Shown here piece after piece: positions 1 through 4,740 of a stretch of 7,394 nucleotides of DNA (the stretch's first letter is position 1; every line of letters begins with the position of its first letter). This DNA is from Lentisphaerota bacterium (GTDB lineage: Bacteria; Verrucomicrobiota; Kiritimatiellia; RFP12; UBA3636), in contig JAAZAI010000410.1 in the NCBI GenBank assembly GCA_012514445.1, positions 1 through 7,394 on the forward strand, in the 5' to 3' direction. The notes beneath the pieces were generated by a model. It saw only the letters and a program-made list of their open reading frames with translations, was not told where the DNA came from and did no database searches. The position numbers were made by a program, and so were the translations under genes.

Positions 1-161
1 AGCGGGGCGGGCGGCGCCGTTCCTCCCAGTTTTCCTGCTTTCCTGATTAAAACACGCACCGCGCGCGAGTGTGAACCCCGCCACGTATTGTAATATCGAA
101 ACTGAGTTCAAGATTACATCGCGGAGACGCGGCGGACGCGGAGCGAAGCGCGGCGCTGTCG
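1..161. other. Non-coding flank, no gene supported
   Basis: I see no convincing gene here. The stretch is mostly GC-rich with an AT-richer pocket at about 86-118 that contains an imperfect dyad (listed separately). Positions 121-147 are built of repeated GCGGA/ACGCGG words, a low-complexity pattern. The open frame that starts at 71 runs antisense into the end of araC and its apparent repeats come from the 33-bp duplication, so I do not treat it as a gene. Confidence 0.6.
89..118. promoter_or_regulatory. Imperfect 30-bp dyad, possible protein-binding site
   Basis: The arms are TGTAAT at 89-94 and ATTACA at 113-118, with inner arms GAA (98-100) and TTC (107-109) on the same symmetry axis between 103 and 104. 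The matches sit in register (6 bp outer, 3 bp inner, plus one pair at 96/111), so this resembles a dimeric repressor operator rather than a terminator hairpin. It lies in an AT-rich island outside any gene. No flanking gene to the left is visible, so its target is unknown. It could be chance. Confidence 0.25.
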
Positions 162-177
162 TCATGGCTGCGCCGCG
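149..177 (-). terminator. Possible GC-rich hairpin at the 3' end of araC
   Basis: CGCGGCGC (149-156) pairs perfectly with GCGCCGCG (170-177) around a 13-nt loop that contains the araC stop codon (162-164). On the minus-strand transcript no U-run follows, so it is not a classical intrinsic terminator. In such GC-rich sequence an 8-bp stem may be accidental. Confidence 0.25.
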
Positions 178-953
178 TCGCGGAAGCGACTCGGCGAGGT
201 GTCCGTGCATTTGCGGAAGCGACTCGGCGAGGTGTCCGTGCATTTGCGGAAGGCGCGGTTGAAGTGCTCGAAGCTGCTGAAGCCGCAGAGTTGCGCGATT
301 TCCCCGATCCGGTAGGAGCTGTTGCGCAGATAGAGGCGCGCGTGGTGGATTCGCTGCTGCATCAGCAGATGCTCGAAGGTCGCGCCGCAATGCTCGCGCA
401 CGACGTGGCAGGTTCGCGTCAGCGACAGGCAGAGCGACGAGGCCAGATCCGATGTGGAGACGGGCCTGTTGTAGTTGAGCGCGATGAACTCGTGGATGCG
501 GTCCGCGAGCGTGTCGCCGCTGCGCGCGATGGTGCGGAAGTCGGCGGCGGCGACGACGAGGCCGGCCGCGAAGACCGGCAGCAGCAGCTCGATCGACCGA
601 AGCGCGGGCTCGTCGAGGGGCGGCCGCCAGATGCCGGCGAAGACGGTCACGACCTGGACGCCGGAGCGGTAGGCCGGCGCGACGATCTCCGTCAGGCCGC
701 GCGGACAGATCTTTCGGAAGCAGCGCGGCCGCTGCGCGGCGATCTGCGCGTCCACCTCCGTGTCGCACCGCTGAATGCAGACGTCGCGGATTTCCAGGCC
801 GCATTCTCCGGGGAATGTCTTGCGGTGCGAATGGCGCTCCGGATTGACCAGCGGCCTGTCGTCGACGACAAGCACGTGCATGCGGTCGTGCAGCGTCAGC
901 GTGCATCCGGTCTGGCGTTCAAACGCCTGCAACGTCGGCTCGAGATCGTGCAT
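162..953 (-). CDS. AraC-family transcriptional regulator with Cys-rich N-terminal sensor domain
   Basis: This is a 263-residue DNA-binding regulator. Residues about 1-140 form an N-terminal domain with a 'LQAFERQTGC' opening and five cysteines between residues 51 and 83 (C51, C59, C63, C78, C83). The layout recalls PocR-like ligand-sensing domains, and a metal or thiol role for the cysteines is inference. Residues about 150-247 form the AraC double helix-turn-helix: HTH1 near 165-190 and HTH2 near 214-247, with the family signature 'IAQLCGFSSFEHFNRAFRK...SPSRFR'. The C-terminus is odd: an 11-residue block (235-245, FRKCTDTSPSR) is repeated exactly at 246-256 because of a 33-bp tandem duplication. 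The start at 953 fits the family N-terminus, yet no SD precedes it; the leader is CA-rich on the mRNA. The gene is divergent from the ferredoxin/oxidoreductase pair, which it probably controls. Confidence 0.92.
   Translation of the reverse strand: MHDLEPTLQAFERQTGCTLTLHDRMHVLVVDDRPLVNPERHSHRKTFPGECGLEIRDVCIQRCDTEVDAQIAAQRPRCFRKICPRGLTEIVAPAYRSGVQVVTVFAGIWRPPLDEPALRSIELLLPVFAAGLVVAAADFRTIARSGDTLADRIHEFIALNYNRPVSTSDLASSLCLSLTRTCHVVREHCGATFEHLLMQQRIHHARLYLRNSSYRIGEIAQLCGFSSFEHFNRAFRKCTDTSPSRFRKCTDTSPSRFRDAAQP
180..245. repeat. Perfect 33-bp tandem duplication inside araC
   Basis: Positions 180-212 and 213-245 are identical 33-bp units, followed by a 7-bp start of a third copy (246-252). The unit is 11 codons long, so the reading frame of araC is kept. 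It duplicates the end of the second DNA-binding domain. Perfect identity points to a recent slippage or duplication event, or to an assembly artefact. Confidence 0.97.
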
Positions 954-964
954 GGGGGAGTTGG

Positions 965-1043
965 GAGTGCGTGAGTGCGTGGGTGCGTGAGTTGGGTGGG
1001 GAAGTGCGTGTGTGGGTGCGTGGGTGTGGGAGTGATGGGTGTG
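965..1043. repeat. GT-rich low-complexity repeat in the araC leader
   Basis: The stretch is almost only G and T on the plus strand. It begins with octamers GAGTGCGT (965-972, 973-980) and GGGTGCGT (981-988), then decays into GTG/GGGTG variants up to about 1043. Several GGG runs occur. It lies between the proposed araC promoter and the araC start codon, so it would form nearly all of the 5' untranslated leader of that mRNA, where it reads as CA/CCC-rich sequence. Confidence 0.85.
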
Positions 1044-1072
1044 ATATTACTGAAATCAGCAAAGAAGGTCAA
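1044..1072 (-). promoter_or_regulatory. Sigma70-like promoter for araC
   Basis: On the minus strand a -35 box TTGACC (1072-1067) is followed, after exactly 17 bp, by a -10 box TAATAT (1049-1044). The -35 matches the consensus at 5 of 6 positions and the -10 at 4 of 6. Transcription would start near 1037, giving a leader of about 84 nt made of the GT/CA repeat. The -35 box coincides with one arm of the proposed operator (1067-1080), which would suit autoregulation. PVC-type promoters are poorly known, so this is a prediction. Confidence 0.5.
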
Positions 1073-1100
1073 TAACTCGGCAACTTGGTCAATGGCGCGG
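1067..1100. promoter_or_regulatory. Candidate AraC-type operator: direct repeat with 20-bp period
   Basis: GGTCAAT at 1067-1073 recurs at 1087-1093, and a second block recurs in the same register: C at 1076/1096 and CGG at 1078-1080/1098-1100. The shared pattern is GGTCAAT-N2-C-N-CGG, 11 of 14 positions identical, repeated after exactly two helical turns. AraC-family dimers typically bind two direct half-sites about 20-21 bp apart, each with two contact blocks one turn apart, as seen here. The downstream half-site would end near the -35 position of a plus-strand promoter with a weak -10 (GATACA, 1115-1120), which suits activation of the ferredoxin operon. Confidence 0.5.
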
Positions 1101-1163
1101 ACGCGCGGTTTTCGGATACAGTGGAGGGCATCGAAAGGGATCAGGCGTCAGACCGAGGTAAAC

Positions 1164-1168
1164 AGGAG
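1164..1168 (+). promoter_or_regulatory. SD that fixes the ferredoxin start
   Basis: AGGAG lies 6 nt before the ATG at 1175. The frame is open back to an ATG at 1085, but that one has no SD and would add 30 residues unlike any ferredoxin. This site therefore decides the start. Confidence 0.8.
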
Positions 1169-1174
1169 CGGAAC

Positions 1175-1396
1175 ATGGAGCATGGGCCGAGGAAGAGCGA
1201 AAAGGTGGCGATCGTCGTGGGATGCACGGGATGCGATTCGTGTCGCTGGGTGTGCAAGGCCGAGGCGATCACGTTTGATCACGAGGGGGCGCACATCGAC
1301 CCCGAGCGGTGTGTCGGGTGCGCGGTTTGCGTGGACGAATGTGCGTCGGAGGCGATTCGCATCGTCGACCGAAATGAACAACAAGGGAAGGAATGA
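1175..1396 (+). CDS. Small 2[4Fe-4S] ferredoxin
   Basis: This is a 73-residue cytoplasmic electron carrier. It has two CX2CX2CX3C cluster motifs: C17, C20, C23, C27 and C46, C49, C52, C56, the bacterial dicluster ferredoxin pattern. The proline that usually follows the fourth cysteine is Lys28 in the first motif and Ala57 in the second, which is common in divergent members. The 10-residue N-terminal extension is charged. The stop overlaps the start of the flavoprotein gene in an ATGA (1393-1396), so the two are translationally coupled and the ferredoxin probably passes electrons to or from that enzyme. The pair lies divergent from araC behind a candidate operator. The redox partner and substrate are not identifiable from sequence. 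Confidence 0.92.
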   Translation: MEHGPRKSEKVAIVVGCTGCDSCRWVCKAEAITFDHEGAHIDPERCVGCAVCVDECASEAIRIVDRNEQQGKE

Positions 1397-2886
1397 GAGA
1401 CATGTCGCGCGTTGAAATGAAGGAAGGCCGTGCGGTGGAGTCCGCCCGGGAGTTGAAGGTGGTCGGCGAATACGATGTCGTCGTCGTGGGCGGCGGCATG
1501 GCCGGGGTGGGCGCGGCGATCGCCGCCGCCCGCAAGGGCTGCCGGACGCTGCTGATGGAGCGCGAGAGCGCGCTGGGCGGTCTGGCGACCGTGGGGCTGG
1601 TGAACATCCCGCTCGACACGGCCACCGGGATCAGCAAGGAGATGCTGACGCGCCTGGAGGCCGTCGACGCCCACTGGCACCGCAATTCGGACCCCGAGAA
1701 GCACAAGCTGGTCCTCGACCGCATGGTGCGCGAGGCGGGCTGCGATCTGCTGCTCGTCTCCTACGTGGTCGACGCCGTGGTGTCCGGGGACAAGGTCGTC
1801 GGCGCCGTGGTCGAGAGCAAGAGCGGTCGCGAAGTCGTCGTCGGCAAGCGCTTCGTGGACTGTTCCGGCGACGCCGATCTGGCGTTCTTCGCCGGGTGCG
1901 AATGCTTCGCGGGCCGGCCCGAGGACGGCAAGCATCAGGCGTGTTCGCTCGAATTCCGTCTGGGCGGCGTGAACTGGGACGCCTATCTGAACTCCGATTT
2001 GAAGCGCGACGATTCGACCTGGATCGCCCTCATCAAGGCGTCCGTGGAGCGCGGCGACCTGCCCTACATGATCGAGAACCATTTGAACTGGGTGACGCAT
2101 CTGCCGGGGCGTCCGCAGCATTGCGGACAGGACGAGCTTTCGTTCTGCATTTCGCATTCGCGCAACTGCGATCCGCTCTCGGCCCGGGATCTGACCCGGA
2201 TGTACGTCGAGGGGCGCGAGCAGGCGGACATCTGGTGGAAGTTCATCAAGCGGCACATTCCCGGATTCGATCATTCGTATCTGATCGACACGGCTCCGCT
2301 GCTGGGCGTGCGCGAGAGCCGCCGCGTCGTAGGCGAGTATGTCATGAAGACGCTGGATTTCGCGCGCAAGACGCGGTTCGCCGACGCGATCGCCACGACC
2401 AACCACCACTTCGACCTGCACAACCCCGACGGGCCCGGCAACATCAAGTGGGCGAAGGAGACGATCGACGGCAAGGTGTGCTATGTGAGCGCCACGGGGC
2501 ACATCGGCTCCTGGGAGCCGCCGTGCGGGTGGGAGAACATGACCGACGGCTGGGGGCGCCATGGCGCGGACCGTGTCTTCCTGAAGACGCCCTCCGACAT
2601 TCCCTATCGGGCGCTGCTTCCGGTGAAGATGGACAACCTGCTCGTGGCCGGCCGCTGCCTTTCGTCTGAATTCATGGCCCAGGCGGCGGCGCGGCTCGTG
2701 CTCACCTGCCTGAACATGGGGCAGGCGGCCGGCAGCGCGGTTGCGCAGTCGCTGGAGGAGGGCGTGGCGCCGCGCAAGATCGACGTAAGCGCCTCCAGGC
2801 CACGCTGGCGAAGGACCGGGCTTAGGCGCCCGGCATCCGCTCGCCGGCTGCCGGGTTGGGCTTCCGCTTACGTGGGACTCCCTTAA
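1393..2886 (+). CDS. FAD-dependent oxidoreductase (FAD_oxidored type), 3' end frameshifted
   Basis: This is a 497-residue flavoprotein. An N-terminal Rossmann fold runs from about 27 to 57: 'DVVVVGGGMAGVGAA' with GxGxxG at G33, G35, G38 and the ribose-binding acid E56, followed by LGGLA at 61-65. A C-terminal FAD contact segment, 'LLVAGRCLSSEFMAQAAARL', begins near 416. This matches the FAD_oxidored/HdrA-like flavoproteins that act with iron-sulfur partners, and the ferredoxin gene overlaps it upstream. The start at 1393 is coupled to the ferredoxin stop; the ATG at 1402 has better SD spacing and is an alternative. After V465 the protein becomes Arg/Pro-rich. In the other frame, from 2787, the sequence reads KRLQATLAKDRA and stops at 2823-2825, the expected helical tail, so about one base appears to be missing near 2786. 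The core is intact and probably functional. The substrate is unknown. Confidence 0.9.
   Translation: MRDMSRVEMKEGRAVESARELKVVGEYDVVVVGGGMAGVGAAIAAARKGCRTLLMERESALGGLATVGLVNIPLDTATGISKEMLTRLEAVDAHWHRNSDPEKHKLVLDRMVREAGCDLLLVSYVVDAVVSGDKVVGAVVESKSGREVVVGKRFVDCSGDADLAFFAGCECFAGRPEDGKHQACSLEFRLGGVNWDAYLNSDLKRDDSTWIALIKASVERGDLPYMIENHLNWVTHLPGRPQHCGQDELSFCISHSRNCDPLSARDLTRMYVEGREQADIWWKFIKRHIPGFDHSYLIDTAPLLGVRESRRVVGEYVMKTLDFARKTRFADAIATTNHHFDLHNPDGPGNIKWAKETIDGKVCYVSATGHIGSWEPPCGWENMTDGWGRHGADRVFLKTPSDIPYRALLPVKMDNLLVAGRCLSSEFMAQAAARLVLTCLNMGQAAGSAVAQSLEEGVAPRKIDVSASRPRWRRTGLRRPASARRLPGWASAYVGLP
2783..2873. repeat. Nested inverted repeats across the oxidoreductase 3' end
   Basis: The outer arms ACGTAAGCG (2783-2791) and CGCTTACGT (2865-2873) are perfect 9-bp complements. 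Inside them, CCCGGCA (2829-2835) pairs with TGCCGGG (2849-2855) around 13 nt. The inner stem follows the inferred original stop (2823-2825) and may serve as a bidirectional terminator between the convergent oxidoreductase and pgpA genes. There is no T-run after it on either strand. The outer left arm contains the frameshift point. Confidence 0.6.
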
Positions 2887-2891
2887 TCCTA

Positions 2892-2919
2892 TTTCCAGTT
2901 TCCAGTTTCCAGTTTCAGG
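2892..2919. repeat. Heptamer repeat (TTTCCAG) at the pgpA stop codon
   Basis: Three exact TTTCCAG copies (2892-2898, 2899-2905, 2906-2912) are followed by a degenerate fourth (TTTCAGG, 2913-2919). The pgpA stop codon (2915-2917) lies in the fourth copy, so the repeat sits in the 3' untranslated region of the minus-strand operon and copy-number changes would leave PgpA unchanged. Confidence 0.9.
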
Positions 2920-3412
2920 TTCCTTGGATCGCCAGGTAGAGCGCCCAGTTAGCGCCCAGGGCGTAGAGGGAGGCGACGACGTCGTCTATCGTGATGCCCA
3001 GGCCGGAGGGGAGCTTCTGGAGGCGGTAGGCGGGGAAGGGCTTGACGATGTCCATGACGCGGCTGACGACGAAGCACATCGGCATGAGCCACCACAGATC
3101 CTGCCACTTGTCGTAGAGGCCGAGCATGCAGATCGGGAAGGTCAGGTATTCGTCCGCGACGATCCGCCCATCGTCCTTCTTTCCGCCGAGCGCCTTCTCC
3201 GCGTAGGTGCAGACCGGGATGCAGGCGAGGGCGATCGCGGCGCAGACGGCGATCTGGAGCGGGAGGGAGAGTCTGCGCTCGGTCATCGTCCAGACGATGA
3301 GGCAGCCCAGAAGTGCGCCGAACGTGCCGGAGGCGACGGGCGCGTAGCCGAGGCCGAAGCCGGTGGCGATCAGGGTGGGGATGCGGCGGAGGAATCGGGC
3401 GAATGCGTTCAT
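2915..3412 (-). CDS. pgpA: Phosphatidylglycerophosphatase A
   Basis: This 165-residue membrane enzyme removes the phosphate from phosphatidylglycerol phosphate to give phosphatidylglycerol, in anionic phospholipid synthesis. All family signatures are present: 'ATGFGLGYAPVASGTFG' at 16-32, 'DDGRIVADE' at 80-88, 'MDIVKPFP' at 120-127 and 'GITIDDVVA' at 139-147. The acidic residues D80, D81, D87, E88, D121, D143 and D144 probably hold the catalytic metal. Hydrophobic segments near 29-43, 51-70, 106-118 and 145-162 fit membrane helices. The length is normal for PgpA. Its start overlaps the maf stop in an ATGA (3409-3412) and no strong SD is visible, so it is likely translated by coupling. It is the last gene of the minus-strand operon and faces the oxidoreductase tail to tail. 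Confidence 0.96.
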   Translation of the reverse strand: MNAFARFLRRIPTLIATGFGLGYAPVASGTFGALLGCLIVWTMTERRLSLPLQIAVCAAIALACIPVCTYAEKALGGKKDDGRIVADEYLTFPICMLGLYDKWQDLWWLMPMCFVVSRVMDIVKPFPAYRLQKLPSGLGITIDDVVASLYALGANWALYLAIQGT

Positions 3413-4008
3413 TGGCGTTTCTGCTCGCGGGTTGGGCGGACGGGGAGGGGATGTCCGTTCGCGAGGAGCCAGTCGCGGACGGTTTCCGCTGGCAGCCCCA
3501 TGATGTTGGTGTAGGAGCCGGCGTGGGAGGCGATGATCATCTCGCCGTGCGTGGCGATGTCGTAGCCGCCGGCGCGGTCGAACGTCTGCGCGGTCTCGAG
3601 GTACGCGGCCACGGCCGCGTCGTCGAGGGCGCGGAACGTCACGGACGAGGCGACGACGCGCAGCTCCGCCGCGTGGCCGGGTGCGGACATCGCCACGGCG
3701 GTGAAGACGTCCTGGGTGGCGCCGGAGAAGGCGAGGAGCATGGCGCGGGCGTCCTGCGGCGAAGTCGGCTTGCCGATGCAGCGGCCGGCGAAGGCCACAA
3801 CGGTGTCCGCGGCGAGGATCCAGGCGTCGGGATGGAGGCGCGCGCAGGCGGCGTGCTTGGCCAGGGCGTTGACGGAGACGGTGCGGACGGCGTCCGCGTC
3901 GTCGTGGATCTCGGGGCAGTCCGGGACGAAGACCTCGAACGCCAGGCCCAGTTCGGCGAGGATGCGGTGGCGGCGCAAAGAAGAAGTTGCGGCAACTAGC
4001 AAAGCCAT
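3409..4008 (-). CDS. maf: Maf-family nucleoside triphosphate pyrophosphatase
   Basis: This 199-residue cytoplasmic enzyme hydrolyses non-canonical or pyrimidine NTPs to NMP and PPi, and Maf proteins are also linked to septum control. Family residues are present: the N-terminal SxxR-type loop (T8-R13, 'TSSLRR'), K51, D68 in 'AADTVV', K80-P81, 'DRAGGY' at 144-149 and 'GSYTNIMGLP' at 164-173. The Gln that usually follows (YxIQG) is replaced by 'DIATHG' at 150-155, so specificity may differ and a dTTP/UTP call is not safe. It starts 3 nt after the stop of the restriction gene with no SD at normal spacing, so it depends on reinitiation or coupling. Its first 11 or so codons are AT-rich like the R-M cassette, whereas the rest is GC-rich like pgpA and lepA. 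Confidence 0.93.
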   Translation of the reverse strand: MALLVAATSSLRRHRILAELGLAFEVFVPDCPEIHDDADAVRTVSVNALAKHAACARLHPDAWILAADTVVAFAGRCIGKPTSPQDARAMLLAFSGATQDVFTAVAMSAPGHAAELRVVASSVTFRALDDAAVAAYLETAQTFDRAGGYDIATHGEMIIASHAGSYTNIMGLPAETVRDWLLANGHPLPVRPTREQKRQ

Positions 4009-4011
4009 CGA

Positions 4012-4740
4012 CTATTTGTCCGACTTTATTCCACTGTTGAACTCAAGAAGTTTCTCCCAGTCAATGCTACCGTCCTTTTTGCAGAAATCGGTAGTGAACT
4101 CTCGGAGAAAACGATTCTTTGCTTTCTCCCATTCGTTTTTGTATTGAACCTTGTGTTCTTGAGGTTTATCCCGCATTGCCTGGATGATGCGCACGTAGAA
4201 TTTGGCATCCCCTGTCAATTCTTTCCAAAATGCCTGTCCAGCCAGTTCTCTGAAGGATGCCGCGCTGTTTTTTGAATCCTTCTTTCCGTAGGCATAACCG
4301 ACGATCGGATCGAATTGCTTTTGCAATTTCAAAAGACGGCTGCGAAGTTTCAGAAATTCAGTGCTTTGCCTTTTTCTGCTTTGCGCATTGAAGACCGATG
4401 GCCCTGATTTTACGGCAAAAGCCTTGTAGGATGTTTTTGTTTGGATAACGAGGTCAACGCCTTCTCCAACGGCCGTTTCCCCTTTTGAAACCAACTTGGC
4501 AAGCGGCTCAAAAAAAGCATCGCCGAAAATCCCTTCGTCTGATGACGACATGTACGCTTTCATGATCTCATCGATCAGGTCGTTGGCAGATTCAACTCCA
4601 GTCGCGCGGAACAAGTAGGGGTTTTTCCGTCGAAGCGTGGCTTTCAGCTTCAGCGTGGAAAGTTTGCCTATTCTCCGTCGGTAAAAATCGTCAAGGCAGG
4701 TATTGACCGCCACTGAAACTTCTTCACTCGTCAGACTCAT
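4012..4740 (-). CDS. PmeII-like type II restriction endonuclease
   Basis: This is a 242-residue protein, the probable nuclease partner of the upstream cytosine methyltransferase. It resembles, from memory, the PmeII family of type II enzymes: 'RKNPYLFRA' at 38-46, a 'DEGIFGD' acidic helix at 68-74, a core 'GVDL...AVKSGP' and a closing 'IDWEKLLEFNSG' at 226-237. The likely PD-(D/E)xK residues are D96 and K111, with A109 where the second acid normally sits; E69, D74 or E78 could supply a further carboxylate. The start is the ATG at 4740, which has a strong SD (GGAGG, 4747-4751) 6 nt upstream; the GTG at 4761 does not. It overlaps the methyltransferase by 17 nt. G+C is clearly lower than in the flanking genes. 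The cleavage site cannot be read from sequence. Confidence 0.82.
   Translation of the reverse strand: MSLTSEEVSVAVNTCLDDFYRRRIGKLSTLKLKATLRRKNPYLFRATGVESANDLIDEIMKAYMSSSDEGIFGDAFFEPLAKLVSKGETAVGEGVDLVIQTKTSYKAFAVKSGPSVFNAQSRKRQSTEFLKLRSRLLKLQKQFDPIVGYAYGKKDSKNSAASFRELAGQAFWKELTGDAKFYVRIIQAMRDKPQEHKVQYKNEWEKAKNRFLREFTTDFCKKDGSIDWEKLLEFNSGIKSDK

Noticed and set aside
180..252. 33-bp repeats as a CRISPR fragment
   Set aside because: The units are directly adjacent with no spacers and they encode part of AraC in frame.
264..974. Plus-strand open frame of 236 codons antisense to araC
   Set aside because: It has no family resemblance, its composition is a by-product of GC-rich antisense reading, and the minus strand carries a clear AraC protein.
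1085..1174. Upstream extension of the ferredoxin to an ATG at 1085
   Set aside because: No SD, not ferredoxin-like, and it would overlap the operator; the ATG at 1175 has AGGAG at ideal spacing.
1279..2562. Minus-strand open frame of 427 codons opposite the oxidoreductase
   Set aside because: His/Ala/Pro-rich antisense shadow; the plus strand has clear FAD-binding motifs and codon structure.
1896..2669. Plus-strand 257-codon frame overlapping the oxidoreductase
   Set aside because: Arg/Ala/Gly-rich out-of-frame reading of the same gene with no recognisable motif.
3313..3999. Plus-strand 228-codon frame opposite maf
   Set aside because: Gly/Arg/Val-rich antisense shadow; maf motifs on the minus strand are unambiguous.
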